From positions 1 through 35,729 of IMG/VR virus record IMGVR_UViG_3300036768_001444: DNA of 35,729 nt. One strand, given 5' to 3'. The notes below the pieces were generated by a model, which saw nothing but the letters and a program-made list of their open reading frames with translations, was not told where the DNA came from and did not search any database. The translations under genes were made by a program, and so were the position numbers. This stretch comes from a virus. This document shows, piece after piece, positions 14,268 through 22,926 of the stretch. Every line of letters starts with the position of its first letter. The first letter of the stretch is position 1.

Positions 14268-15675
14268 GGTGTTTTTCGGGGGCGCGGCCGGCGGCGGAAA
14301 AAGTTTCCTCGGCCTAGGACTCGCCCTCACGGCCCATCGCCGCAGCCTGATCCTCCGCCGGGAATCCGTGCAGCTGGGGGAGCTGGTCGAACAGGTCCGC
14401 CGTCTGGTGGGACGCCGCGGCTCGTGGCGGTCCAACGGCCCCTACGGCGGCATCCTGCGGCTGGACGGCCGGGTCATCGAGTTCAACGGCTGCGAGCGCG
14501 AGAACGACAAGTACAACTACCAGGGACGGGCTTACGACCTCTACGTCTTCGACGAGGCGTCGCACTTCTCCCGGACCCAGGTGCAGTTCATCATCGGCTG
14601 GAACCGGACGGACGACCCGAACCAGCGGTGTCGCGTCCTGTTGACCGGCAACCCGCCGACGACGCCGGAGGGGCGCTGGGTCGTCGAGGATTTCGCCCCC
14701 TGGCTCGACGCACAGTTCCACCGCCCGGCCGCGCCCGGCGAACTTCGGTGGTACACGGTCCTCGACGGAAAACTGACCTGGCTCGAATCGTCGGACCCCG
14801 TCCTGCACCGGGGCGAACGCATCGTCCCACGCAGCCGCACGTTTTACCCGGCGCGGCTGCAAGACAACCCCATTTACATGCGGACCGGCTATCTGGCCCG
14901 CCTCCAGGCGATGCCGGAACCGCTCCGGTCGCAACTGCTCTACGGCGACATGACCGCCGGCATGCAGGACGACCCGTGGCAGGTGATCCCCACGGCCTGG
15001 GTCCGGGCCGCGCAGGAACGGTGGCGGCCCGACGGGCGGCCGCCGACCGGACTGTCGTGCCTGGGCGTGGACGTCGCGCGTGGCGGGGCGGACAAGACCG
15101 TCATGGCCGAACGCCACGGCCCTTGGTATGCCCACTTGCACAAGGCGTCCGGCAGCGACACGCCCGACGGGCCGGCCGTAACACGAATGATCGTCCGGAC
15201 GGTCCAAGAGGCCCGGCGGCGGCACCACAACCTGAACCCGCGCGTCAACATCGACGTGATCGGCGTCGGGGCGTCGGTTTACGACGAGTGCCGACGCCAC
15301 TACCGGCAGGACGTGCCATACGTCAAGGCCGTGGACTTCCGCGAGCGCGTCGGCCAACGCGACCGTGCCGGGGTCCTGACGTTCAAGAACTTGCGGGCCT
15401 ACGCCTACTGGTCGTTCCGGGAGGCCCTGGACCCGGAACACGGCGACAACCTGGCCCTGCCGCCCGATTCGGAACTGCTGGCCGACCTGACGGCGGCCCG
15501 CTGGCAGCCCACGCCCGACGGCGTCAAGATCGAGAGCAAGGAGGAGATCGCTAAGCGCCTGGGCCGCTCGCCGGACTGCGCCGACGCCGTCGTCCTGGCC
15601 CACCTGGAACTCGGGCCGATTGTCATTCCGACGCCGACCGTCATCCCTCTGAGGACGCACCATGCAAACCGTTGA
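14134..15675 (+). CDS. terL: Terminase large subunit (packaging ATPase-nuclease)
   Basis: 513 aa from GTG 14134. The Walker A motif is GGAAGGGKS near residues 49-57 and Walker B is YVFDEASH with D140-E141. A coupling motif (LTGNPP) follows. The C-terminal RNase H-like nuclease shows GVDVARGGADKT, IGVGASVYDE and DCADAVVLAH, which supply the acidic metal ligands. It pumps DNA into the prohead through the portal. The start is uncertain: ATG 14071 in the same frame is possible, but GTG 14134 has GGGAT upstream and fits the domain start. It overlaps the small-subunit frame. Confidence 0.92.
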   Translation: MEKAIRALPKEALQELDKFLRSVPTPIWTPLPGPQTLAYRSKADEVFFGGAAGGGKSFLGLGLALTAHRRSLILRRESVQLGELVEQVRRLVGRRGSWRSNGPYGGILRLDGRVIEFNGCERENDKYNYQGRAYDLYVFDEASHFSRTQVQFIIGWNRTDDPNQRCRVLLTGNPPTTPEGRWVVEDFAPWLDAQFHRPAAPGELRWYTVLDGKLTWLESSDPVLHRGERIVPRSRTFYPARLQDNPIYMRTGYLARLQAMPEPLRSQLLYGDMTAGMQDDPWQVIPTAWVRAAQERWRPDGRPPTGLSCLGVDVARGGADKTVMAERHGPWYAHLHKASGSDTPDGPAVTRMIVRTVQEARRRHHNLNPRVNIDVIGVGASVYDECRRHYRQDVPYVKAVDFRERVGQRDRAGVLTFKNLRAYAYWSFREALDPEHGDNLALPPDSELLADLTAARWQPTPDGVKIESKEEIAKRLGRSPDCADAVVLAHLELGPIVIPTPTVIPLRTHHANR

Positions 15676-15907
15676 GTATCAGGTTTTGGTCCTGCCCATC
15701 GGCGACCAGATGTTACGCAGGCTGAACGAAGAGGCCGGCCTGGGTTGGCGCGTCGTCGCGACGCAACCGGTCGGCGTCCAGGAATCGCCCGTGTCACCGA
15801 GGTCGGTGCCGGGCATGTTTTGCCTCCTGGAGCGACCGGTCGCGGCCGCCTCCGCGAAGCCGGAAGCCCATTTGCCCAACGGGAACGGCAGGATCGTCAT
15901 GGATTGA
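15662..15907 (+). CDS. Small DUF4177-like protein
   Basis: 81 aa. The sequence VEYQVLVLP, then LRRLNEEAGLGWRVVATQP and MFCLLERP, follows the DUF4177 pattern: a beta-strand, a helix ending in GW+VV, and a final strand. The function of that family is unknown. It overlaps the end of the large terminase gene by 14 bp, with GAGGA upstream. It is the last gene of the terminase unit, and a hairpin follows at once. Confidence 0.6.
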   Translation: MQTVEYQVLVLPIGDQMLRRLNEEAGLGWRVVATQPVGVQESPVSPRSVPGMFCLLERPVAAASAKPEAHLPNGNGRIVMD

Positions 15908-15928
15908 GGCCGCCAGGATTACGCGGCC
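15908..15928. terminator. Hairpin between convergent genes
   Basis: GGCCGC (15908-15913) pairs with GCGGCC (15923-15928) around a 9-nt loop that holds the stop codon of the minus-strand gene. It starts right after the plus-strand stop. There is no T run, and bidirectional termination is inferred. Confidence 0.4.
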
Positions 15929-17592
15929 AGGGCGTCGGAAATGTTCGGGCTGCCGCTCGACGGCAACTGGACCTTGTAACGCTTGCGGAAAAACTCCTGG
16001 AACTTGCCGGCCTGGTCGTTGGCCACGGTGAAGGTCGTCCGGTCGCCGGAGATCCATCGGGTCTGTCCCGCCACGACGACCAGCCCGACGCCACCGTGAT
16101 ACGTCACGGCCTCCAGCGCCAGGGAATCGACGTACACGGCCACGGCGTTTGTGAGCGTCCCGGTCACCTCGACGACGAGCTTCCAATCGGCCGGCAGAAT
16201 GGTCGGCGTGTTGATCCAGAAATGGGGCAGGGCCCAGTCGGTGGGGAACGCCGCCGCGGGCAAGACGACGCAATCGCCCTCGACCCCGGCCGTCACTCGC
16301 GTGACGGACTTGGCCGGGGACCCGCCGGTCAGACCACTAACGTCCGCGTCCACAAGGTTTTGCGGCCCGGGCAGGCCGTACAGGGTGATTCGGTGCGTGA
16401 CGTCCGGCGGCGACCCCGCTTGCGTCGCGACGACGACACACTCCATACCCTTGAGCAGGCGTAGGGCCGCCTGGACCTGGGCGCTCGTGGCGTTGTAGGC
16501 CAAAGGCGCGGTCGTTTGCGTGCCGCCGTAAGGGCCCGTCCAGGAGATGGTGTACGTCCCGCCGGTGGGCGACCCCGAGATTTGCAAGTCCTGGACTTCG
16601 TTCGTCGGGGCCGTCGTGGCGTAACCCGTCCCGGCGAAGCGTATGCCCAACTGCCCGGACGCCGGGACGGACGAGGCCTTCACGCGCAGGGACAGACAGT
16701 AGCGGCGGCGGCTCTTGAGGAGCGACGGCGGCACCGACTGTTCCAAGCTGATCGTTGCCTGTGCGCCGTTTCCCAGGAGCTTGGCCGCGGAACTGCCACG
16801 GAAGACGTTGGAGGCCTCCCGGAAGACGTGGGTTCCGGCCGTGCCGGCGGCAATCGTCCAGTTGGACGGCGTGTTGTCGGACCAGTTCTCGAAGTCGCCG
16901 TCCTGGACGGTCCTGGACCCGTTGGCGCAGGCGACCGTCGGACCCTGTCCCGAGCCCTCGTCCTGGTATCCGAGTTCCGCGTCGGGGATTCCACCGCGCC
17001 AGGCGAACAGTTCGGCCCCTTCGGCCGTCCCGTCCCGGATGCTGTCGGCGACGCACTCCACGACCATCGTTTCACTCGGCACGGCCAGTTCGGACGCCAG
17101 ACCGTTGTAGCGGATGTGAGGCGCCGCGCCTTGGAGGGGCGAGTTCCACCCGTCGAGGACTTTCGTGGCCAGGACCACGCCGGTGCCGGTGTTGGACGCG
17201 CTCGCCGTCGCGCTGCCGAGCGTGACGGTGTTTTTCTGCACGGTCTTGCCGTCGTCCACCATCTGCTGGATCAGCGCGGCGAGGACGGCCTGGATGCTGG
17301 CCTGGGGCACGCGGAGCTGTTCGAGGACGGTGTCGCGGTCCAGCAGGGTCCGGTCGGCGTAGCCGGCCAGGGCCTGGCGCACGCCCGTGACCTGGCCGCG
17401 GAAGCCCTCATAGGTGCCGTACAGTCCTTCGATGATCGCTGTCAGGTCGGCGGCCTCGTAGAGGTCCACGATCTCCTTGAGGTCGGCCGGGTAGGTGGTC
17501 GTGGCCAGGGACAGGGCCGCGTTGATCTTCTTGATGATCTTGCCGAGGCGGCAAAACACGCCCGAATTCGCCGTCGTGTAGTCGAAGGCCAT
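15919..17592 (-). CDS. Tail-fibre-like structural protein on the minus strand
   Basis: 557 aa. The N-terminal 120 residues are helical (GKIIKKINAALSLATTTYPA onward) and may be a coiled attachment part. A Thr/Ser/Gly-rich segment follows. From about residue 230, DGDFENWSDNTPSNWTI begins a carbohydrate-binding-module-like beta-sandwich of the kind found in tail fibres. A second beta-domain (about 350-420) contains GTYTISWTGPYGG. It is the only recognised virion gene on this strand. It has its own GTAG-type promoter, a leader of about 40 nt and AGGAAC before the ATG at 17592. Its inverted placement suggests a moved or invertible host-range module. Confidence 0.6.
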   Translation of the reverse strand: MAFDYTTANSGVFCRLGKIIKKINAALSLATTTYPADLKEIVDLYEAADLTAIIEGLYGTYEGFRGQVTGVRQALAGYADRTLLDRDTVLEQLRVPQASIQAVLAALIQQMVDDGKTVQKNTVTLGSATASASNTGTGVVLATKVLDGWNSPLQGAAPHIRYNGLASELAVPSETMVVECVADSIRDGTAEGAELFAWRGGIPDAELGYQDEGSGQGPTVACANGSRTVQDGDFENWSDNTPSNWTIAAGTAGTHVFREASNVFRGSSAAKLLGNGAQATISLEQSVPPSLLKSRRRYCLSLRVKASSVPASGQLGIRFAGTGYATTAPTNEVQDLQISGSPTGGTYTISWTGPYGGTQTTAPLAYNATSAQVQAALRLLKGMECVVVATQAGSPPDVTHRITLYGLPGPQNLVDADVSGLTGGSPAKSVTRVTAGVEGDCVVLPAAAFPTDWALPHFWINTPTILPADWKLVVEVTGTLTNAVAVYVDSLALEAVTYHGGVGLVVVAGQTRWISGDRTTFTVANDQAGKFQEFFRKRYKVQLPSSGSPNISDALAA

Positions 17593-17640
17593 GTTCCTGT
17601 TCCCGCAGGACGTGGACGGAATGGCTGCCTGACAGGCCCC

Positions 17641-17654
17641 AGTGTAAGGCCTAC
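17641..17654 (-). promoter_or_regulatory. GTAG-N4-TACACT late promoter, minus-strand fibre gene
   Basis: On the minus strand GTAG (17654-17651), four bases, then TACACT (17646-17641). The predicted start is near 17634 and the ATG is at 17592, so this unit has a true leader with AGGAAC. It is the only minus-strand copy of the late motif seen, and it stands back to back with the promoter at 17696. Confidence 0.6.
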
Positions 17655-17695
17655 TTGCCGGATCGCCTGTCGGACCACTTGACGCGCGGATTTCG

Positions 17696-17709
17696 GTAGC
17701 CCTTAGGCT
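17696..17709 (+). promoter_or_regulatory. GTAG-N4-TAGGCT late promoter, capsid unit
   Basis: GTAG at 17696-17699 and TAGGCT at 17704-17709, then seven bases (GGTACGC) and ATG at 17717, giving a leaderless mRNA. A TTGACG 19 nt upstream of the hexamer is the only -35-like box near any of these promoters. Confidence 0.65.
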
Positions 17710-17716
17710 GGTACGC

Positions 17717-18988
17717 ATGGCAAGGGTCAAGAAGGACATCATGTGGCCTGGCGAGGTGGACCTGCCCGACGGCCGCGGCGGCCGCCGGCGGCTCCGCTTT
17801 ACGCCCCAGTTCGTCGCCCACCTGGGTCGGCGGATGCGGGACATGATGGCCGCCGGCCTGTCGATCCCACTGGCCTGGGAGCACCAAGACGAGGCCAAGC
17901 CGCAGACGCCCGAGGAACAGGCCCGCCGCAAAGCCGAGGCGGCCAAACTGACGCTGGGCCGGGCGACGGCGGCCGAACTCGGCCCCGACGGCGTGGTTCA
18001 CGGGGAATTCGAGGTCCCCCTGGACGAGGACGCGCGGCGTCTGCCGAGCGTCGGCTTCGTCTCGCCAGAAATCCGTTGGAACTTCCGCGACGGTACGGGG
18101 CGACTCTGGCCCGGCCCGTCCATCACCCACGTGGCCGTCACGGCCAAGCCGGTGTGCCATTGGCAGCGCCCGTTTACACAGTCAGCGGTGGCAGCCTCTC
18201 CGGCCGTGGCATTGTCCTTGGCCGTTTCCAGGTTGCGGCGCGGCCCGGCCGCCGCGTCGCCCGATTTGGTCCGCCTGTCACTCACCGACCTAGTCCCCAT
18301 CCGCCTGGGAGAATCCGCGATGCCCGAGACGAGCGAGAAGAACAAGGACCAGGAGCGCCAGGGCGACGCCGGCCTTCGGCCGCTGATCGAGGCCCTGCGC
18401 GAGGCGGGCCTGACGATTCCCGACGAGGTGACCGACCTCGACGGCCTCATCATCGCCGTGAAGGCGTCGGGGTCGCCGGCCGCGGCCGACACGGCCGAGC
18501 CCGAGGCGGTGCCGGAACAGGAGACGTCGCCGCCGGCGGCGGCACTCATGAGCCGCGAGCAGTTGCAAGAGCTGACGCTCAAACTGAGCCGCGCGGAGGA
18601 GCGGGCCAAACTGGCCGAAAGCCGGGCCGTCCAGGCGGAACAGGCGAGCCTGAAGGGCCGCATTCACGCCCTTGCCGCCTCCGGCCGGATCGGCCCTCGC
18701 CTCCGTGAGTCGCTCCTGGCGGAACTCAAGACCGTCCGCCTGTCCTTGGACGAGCGCGGCGAACTGGCACCGGTCCCCATTCTGAGCAAGGTCGAGGCCT
18801 ACGAGGCGCTTGAGCCGAACACCTCATGGGCGGCCGAAGCGGCCCAGTTGTCGCTGGGCGAACGTGAGGTGGAAGTTGAACCACCCGACAGCGTCGCTGA
18901 CGCGCGCGCGACGGTGCAGGAGATCGTCCGGCTTTCTGGGTGCGACGAGAAGACGGCCGAGGGGATCGTCGCCAGGCTAACGCGCTAA
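17717..18988 (+). CDS. Mu I-like capsid protease and scaffold protein
   Basis: 423 aa. Residues 1 to about 160 resemble the Mu gpI protease: a start such as IMWPGEVDLPDG, then PSVGFVSPEIRWNF and HVAVTAKPV. The C-terminal half is charged, helical and coiled-coil-rich (LTLKLSRAEERAKLAESRAV), as expected for an internal scaffold. It would shape the prohead and then process it. An internal ATG at 18320, with GGGAGA about 8 nt upstream, could give a separate scaffold of about 222 aa, as in Mu. Its place before the decoration and capsid genes fits this role. Confidence 0.75.
   Translation: MARVKKDIMWPGEVDLPDGRGGRRRLRFTPQFVAHLGRRMRDMMAAGLSIPLAWEHQDEAKPQTPEEQARRKAEAAKLTLGRATAAELGPDGVVHGEFEVPLDEDARRLPSVGFVSPEIRWNFRDGTGRLWPGPSITHVAVTAKPVCHWQRPFTQSAVAASPAVALSLAVSRLRRGPAAASPDLVRLSLTDLVPIRLGESAMPETSEKNKDQERQGDAGLRPLIEALREAGLTIPDEVTDLDGLIIAVKASGSPAAADTAEPEAVPEQETSPPAAALMSREQLQELTLKLSRAEERAKLAESRAVQAEQASLKGRIHALAASGRIGPRLRESLLAELKTVRLSLDERGELAPVPILSKVEAYEALEPNTSWAAEAAQLSLGEREVEVEPPDSVADARATVQEIVRLSGCDEKTAEGIVARLTR
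18308..18322 (+). promoter_or_regulatory. Internal ribosome-binding site and in-frame start for a nested scaffold
   Basis: GGGAGA lies about 8 nt before an in-frame ATG at 18320, at the boundary between the protease half and the charged helical half of the gene. Nested scaffold genes sharing the 3' end of the protease gene are known in Mu and lambda. Use of this start is inferred. Confidence 0.45.
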
Positions 18989-19062
18989 ACGTGCAGACCA
19001 TCGGCATAGGACGTGGCATCCTGGTCCTGACAACGAGGAGTGCGACGTAACGGGGGTGTGAC

Positions 19063-19548
19063 ATGACGACGGCGGCGAGCGTGACGGGCGAGGACGTGTT
19101 GCGACACCTCAGGGAGACCGGGACCGGTCCGGACCGGTGCCGGCTCGTCCAGGACTTTCTCCGCGGGCGGCCCGACGCGAGCGGGGAAGATGTGGTGCGA
19201 TTCCTCCAAGAATCCCACGTCGCCCTGGGCACGGTCCGCAAGGCCGGCAAGTTCGTGTTCGGGCACGACTGGACCATCGCCGCCGACGAGGCCGTGCCGA
19301 CGGACGAGACGCGACAACTGCGCGCCCAGGTGGCCGAACTGGAGCGACAGCTCCAGGAGGCGACCGGGCGACACCGCTCGCTCATGACCGAGAACCAGAA
19401 CCTGCGGGCCCAAATTCGTTCGCTCAACGATCAGCTCTTGCCCTTGCGGGCGAAGGCGGCGGACGCCGCGACGCCCGGCCAGCCGGCCGCCGGCCACCAG
19501 GCGACGCCGGCGGAGACGAGGGCCGAGCCGAGGGCGAAGGGGAAGTAG
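19063..19548 (+). CDS. Coiled-coil hypothetical protein of the head module
   Basis: 161 aa and not recognised. The N-terminal half is globular and helical (GEDVLRHLRETG, GEDVVRFLQESH, two related helices that look like an internal repeat). A long heptad stretch follows (LRAQVAELERQLQEATGRH, then LRAQIRSLNDQLLPL), and the tail is Ala/Pro/Glu-rich and disordered. GGGGGTG upstream is an acceptable ribosome-binding site. Between protease/scaffold and decoration genes, a scaffold accessory or head-fibre role is possible. Confidence 0.55.
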   Translation: MTTAASVTGEDVLRHLRETGTGPDRCRLVQDFLRGRPDASGEDVVRFLQESHVALGTVRKAGKFVFGHDWTIAADEAVPTDETRQLRAQVAELERQLQEATGRHRSLMTENQNLRAQIRSLNDQLLPLRAKAADAATPGQPAAGHQATPAETRAEPRAKGK

Positions 19549-19627
19549 CGACCAGACCGGCCGCCGTGCGGCGCGGCGATTCCGTGCCATTGCGGACTGA
19601 CCGACACTACTAGTACGAGGTGCAACC

Positions 19628-20344
19628 ATGCCTTTGCTCGATGTTCCCGGATTGCCCGGCGTCCGGTCCCCCAACACGTCCAGTAATCGCCTGGTCTCCC
19701 GCCAGGGGATGCCGACGTTCCTTGCCGGCGGGCGTGTCATTGACGGCACCCTGTCGCGCGACCCGGGCAACTCGGGCGACACGGACGTGCTCCGGTCCGG
19801 CCTCATGATGGGCAAGGTCACCGCGAGCGGCAAGTACCGGCCGTCGGTCATCGGCGTGTCCACGGCCGCCTACGTGGACAACGACACGACCATCGCCGTG
19901 AGCGAGGCGACCGCGACGGAAATCTCCCGCCTGAAGACCCTGGGCGGGGGCGGGAACCTGTCGCTGAAGTTCATCGGCCCGCCCACCGCCGGCGGCACCG
20001 TGGCGGCCACGGCCATCACCGTCACGGCCGTCACGGTCAACGGCGCGTCCAGCACGATCACCGTCGGCGACCTGAACCTCAACAAGGTCGCCGGGTCGTT
20101 CATCACGCCGGCCGACGGTTCAGAGACGCCGATCACCTTCATCCCGGACGGCTGGGGCCTGAAGGTCACGGACAACAACGGGGCCAGCCTGTCGGACGTG
20201 GAATTCCCGCAGGTGCCTGTCGCCGGGGTCATCGACGCGAGCCAGCTCATTAACTGGCCGAGCGATTCGTCCTTGCAGACCTGGGTCAAGCAGGGGTTGA
20301 ACGGGGCCGGCGGCGGCCAGTTCGTCTTTGACGACGGGTATTGA
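19628..20344 (+). CDS. Probable head decoration protein
   Basis: 238 aa. It begins MPLLDVPGLPGVRSPNTSSN, followed by DVLRSGLMMGKVTASGKYRP. The order 'promoter-proximal loop, then VLRSGLLMGK, then a strand-rich domain' is typical of lambda gpD-like decoration proteins placed before gpE-type capsid genes. The middle is Thr/Val/Ala-rich beta structure (TAITVTAVTVNGASSTITV). GAGG lies before the ATG. It would stabilise the expanded capsid. The identification rests on context and the short N-terminal pattern. Confidence 0.65.
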   Translation: MPLLDVPGLPGVRSPNTSSNRLVSRQGMPTFLAGGRVIDGTLSRDPGNSGDTDVLRSGLMMGKVTASGKYRPSVIGVSTAAYVDNDTTIAVSEATATEISRLKTLGGGGNLSLKFIGPPTAGGTVAATAITVTAVTVNGASSTITVGDLNLNKVAGSFITPADGSETPITFIPDGWGLKVTDNNGASLSDVEFPQVPVAGVIDASQLINWPSDSSLQTWVKQGLNGAGGGQFVFDDGY

Positions 20345-20379
20345 TCCCTGCCTGCCTCGGCCGGGATTGTATGAGAACC

Positions 20380-20436
20380 AACGTGGCTAGGCTGACGAGC
20401 CGAAACGGCGGGTCTACCCCACCCGCCCGCCACGTT
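20380..20436 (+). promoter_or_regulatory. Three-way-junction RNA leader before the capsid gene
   Basis: AACGTGGC (20380-20387) pairs perfectly with GCCACGTT (20429-20436). Inside lie two hairpins: GGCT-GACG-AGCC (20390-20401) and GGCGGGT with ACCCGCC around a 7-nt loop (20407-20427). A further CCGCC/GGCGG hairpin follows (20448-20462). This occupies most of the 134-nt gap before the GTG start of the capsid gene. An mRNA stability or translation-control element is inferred, and attenuation is possible. Confidence 0.5.
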
Positions 20437-20478
20437 TACCTAGGGGACCGCCTGGGGGGCGGCTAGCGAGCATGAACC

Positions 20479-21558
20479 GTGGCCAAAAGCCTCCAACAGG
20501 TCCTCGGGTACGTCGAGATCAGCGGACGCATCCAGGCTACCGCCAGCGGCATCCCGCAGCCGCTGCCCCCGGCCTTCCTCAAGCCGACGCGCGGCGTCAT
20601 CGGCAACAAGGCCAGGTACACCCGTTACACGGGCGAGCGGCGCGTGGCCAAGCTCAACAAGTACGGCGCACCGGCCCGCAGGACGAACTTGCGGGACGTG
20701 GGCGAGGTGGACGTTCGGCTGCTGCACTCCTTCGACGAGCAGCCGATGGACGCCGCGACCATGAAGTACCTCCGCTCGCCGGTGTCCTATGAGTTCGATC
20801 AGGGCGAACAGGAGGTCGCCCGGCAGGACCGCGAGTTCGCCATGAAGCAGGTCAACCTGCGCGTCGCCGCCACGCTCCAGGTCCTCCGCGTCGGCAAGAT
20901 TTATTGGGACGCCGACGGCAACCTTCTGCCCAGCAGCAGCGGGGCCGTCGAGACCCACGACTTTCAGCTCGCGGCCAACAACAAGGACCAACTCAACGGC
21001 ATCATTGCCCAAAGCTGGGCCCTGACTTCGACCGACATCCCGCTGCACCTGCGCAACCTCAAGAAGCGGGCCCGCCGCCTGACGGGGCTTCCGCTCCGGT
21101 ACGCGATCTACGGCGAGAACATCCCGACGTACCTCAGCCAAAATGATTACGTTCTGGACTACCTCGCCCGCAACCCGGACATGAACCAGCGCTGGCTGGC
21201 CAGCGCGGAAATTCCCGACGGCCTGTTCGGGTTCACCTGGGTTCCGGCCTACGAGGCGTTCTACGAGGACGACGCCGGCACCAACCAAGACCTCTGGTCC
21301 GGCGACGCCGTGGTGTTCACGCCCGAGGTCGATGAGACGTGGTGGGAGTTCCTCGAAGGCACGTTTCCCGTGCCGACGACGTTGAACGTCCAGGCCGACG
21401 CGGAGGCGGCCATCAAGAGCTTCAAGGACGTGCGCGGCATGTTCGGGTATGCGACGGTCGGCTACAACCCGCCGTCCATCACGACGTACCGTGGCGACAC
21501 CTTCCTCCCGACCCTGAAGGTCCCCGACGCCGTGTTCTCCGCCGACGTGACGCCGTAG
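20479..21558 (+). CDS. Major capsid protein, lambda gpE-type HK97 fold
   Basis: 359 aa, the usual length for the phage major capsid protein E family. Family-like features are the mixed Arg/Tyr N-arm region, VGEVDVRLLHSFDEQPMDA, the long helix with QEVARQDREFAMKQVNLR, and the C-terminal GMFGYATVGYNPPSI followed by TYRGDTFLPTL. It forms the icosahedral shell. The start is GTG 20479; the nearby ATG 20472 is out of frame. No strong ribosome-binding site precedes it, but an elaborate folded leader does. It follows the decoration gene. Confidence 0.85.
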   Translation: MAKSLQQVLGYVEISGRIQATASGIPQPLPPAFLKPTRGVIGNKARYTRYTGERRVAKLNKYGAPARRTNLRDVGEVDVRLLHSFDEQPMDAATMKYLRSPVSYEFDQGEQEVARQDREFAMKQVNLRVAATLQVLRVGKIYWDADGNLLPSSSGAVETHDFQLAANNKDQLNGIIAQSWALTSTDIPLHLRNLKKRARRLTGLPLRYAIYGENIPTYLSQNDYVLDYLARNPDMNQRWLASAEIPDGLFGFTWVPAYEAFYEDDAGTNQDLWSGDAVVFTPEVDETWWEFLEGTFPVPTTLNVQADAEAAIKSFKDVRGMFGYATVGYNPPSITTYRGDTFLPTLKVPDAVFSADVTP

Positions 21559-21635
21559 CCGTGACCGCGGCCGTGCCGCTTCGGCGGACGGCCCTTGGCC
21601 CCTGGGCATTCTCCGAGCAACCGTAGGAGCAACTT

Positions 21636-22415
21636 ATGAGCAGCCGGCACATCCGCGGCAACTTGGTCTACAAGAGCACTTACGTCAAGACGACGGCCGG
21701 CGCCATCAACGCCGCCGACATCGCCAACGCCAGCCTCGTCGTCGTCAACAAAACGAGCGGCGGCGCCACGGCCGTCACCCTGCCGGCCGCACAGTACGTC
21801 GGCCAGGCGTGGAAGTTCGTGGACGCCAAGGGTGACGCGGCGGTCAACCCGATCACGATCACGCCGGCGTCCGGCCTGATCAACGGGGCCTCGACCTACG
21901 TCATCAACGAGAACTACGGGTCCGTCGAAATCGTTTGGGACGGCACGAACTACACGACGGACATGATCGCCCGGCCGCAAAGCGCCATCCGCTTCACGGA
22001 CAAGTTCATCGGCTCCGCGCAGGTGCTCGCGCTCAACGCGACCCCGCAAACCCTCGTGGCCGCGCCCGGGGCGGGCAAGTTCCTGGAGTTTCTGGGGGCC
22101 TACCTGTTCCTGGACTATGCCACGACGGCGTATAACGGCATCGCCGCCGGCGAGGACCTGGTGGTGAAGTACACGAACGCGGCCGGGGCGGCGGTTTCGA
22201 CGCAGGTCGAAACGACCGGGTTCCTCGACCAGACCAGCGACCAACTCCGGGTCGCCCGGCCCGTCGGCACCGACCCGGCCGTGCTGGCCCTGGCGTCCAA
22301 CGCGGCCCTGGTGCTGCACCTGTTGGTGGGCGAAGTCACGACTGGGGACAGTCCGCTCAAGGTGCGGACCTTTTACCGTGTCATCGAGCAGGCCAGCCTG
22401 GAGGCCATTGCGTAG
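21636..22415 (+). CDS. Virion protein, likely decoration or capsid accessory
   Basis: 259 aa and not recognised. It is rich in Ala/Thr/Val/Gly with beta-strand patterns (VVVNKTSGGATAVTLP, NPITITPASGLINGA). The first half looks like a small capping or 'tail-fibre-shaft-like' sandwich and the second half like a compact beta-domain. GTAGGAGC before the ATG is a good ribosome-binding site. It sits between the major capsid gene and the head-tail connector, where capsid accessory proteins are common. Expression as an abundant virion protein is expected but not shown. Confidence 0.55.
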   Translation: MSSRHIRGNLVYKSTYVKTTAGAINAADIANASLVVVNKTSGGATAVTLPAAQYVGQAWKFVDAKGDAAVNPITITPASGLINGASTYVINENYGSVEIVWDGTNYTTDMIARPQSAIRFTDKFIGSAQVLALNATPQTLVAAPGAGKFLEFLGAYLFLDYATTAYNGIAAGEDLVVKYTNAAGAAVSTQVETTGFLDQTSDQLRVARPVGTDPAVLALASNAALVLHLLVGEVTTGDSPLKVRTFYRVIEQASLEAIA

Positions 22416-22437
22416 GCAGGCGTAACGCGGACCGGCC

Positions 22438-22926
22438 GTGGCACAGACCCGTTACCTTACCGAGCAGGACCTGCACAACCGCCTGTCGGCGGAGGGGGTG
22501 GCGCTGCGTGTGGACGACGGCCCGCCGGACGACCTGGGCGACGTGATCGACGACGCCAGTTCGCTCATCGAGGAGTACTGCTGGCAGTTTTACGACGCCG
22601 CCCAGCTGGCGCAGAGCGAATGGGTCAAACAGCGGGCGACGGACCTGGCGGCCCAACTGTTGTGCGAGCGGAGGGGCAATCCGGCCCCGGTCGGCGTGGC
22701 CCGGAGACACGACCGGGCGGTGGAGAGCCTGGAAATGGTCCGGGAGGGAAAGCTGCGCATCCCCTGGCTCCCGCTCCGGAGGACGTGCGCCCCGCGGCTG
22801 GCGAACCAGCGGGCGAGGCTGGAGCCGGTCATTCACGTGGTCACGGAGAAGCGGCGGAGCACGGTGAAGGCGAAGAACTACCGGCAACACGACGACAAGT
22901 GGGAGTTCTTCGACTACTCGATTTGA
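22438..22926 (+). CDS. Head-tail connector, gp36/DUF1320-like
   Basis: 162 aa. It begins TRYLTEQDLHNRLSAEGVAL and continues with DVIDDASSLIEEYCWQFYDA and WVKQRATDLAAQLLCERRGN. This is the helical pattern of Mu gp36/DUF1320 connector proteins, which cap the portal and receive the tail. A basic C-terminus (HVVTEKRRSTVKAKNYRQHD) extends it. The start is GTG 22438 without an obvious ribosome-binding site. Its place after the capsid genes supports the role. Confidence 0.7.
   Translation: MAQTRYLTEQDLHNRLSAEGVALRVDDGPPDDLGDVIDDASSLIEEYCWQFYDAAQLAQSEWVKQRATDLAAQLLCERRGNPAPVGVARRHDRAVESLEMVREGKLRIPWLPLRRTCAPRLANQRARLEPVIHVVTEKRRSTVKAKNYRQHDDKWEFFDYSI

Noticed and set aside
20472-20478. ATG at 20472 as the capsid start.
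   Set aside because: It is out of frame with the capsid protein, whose frame opens at GTG 20479.
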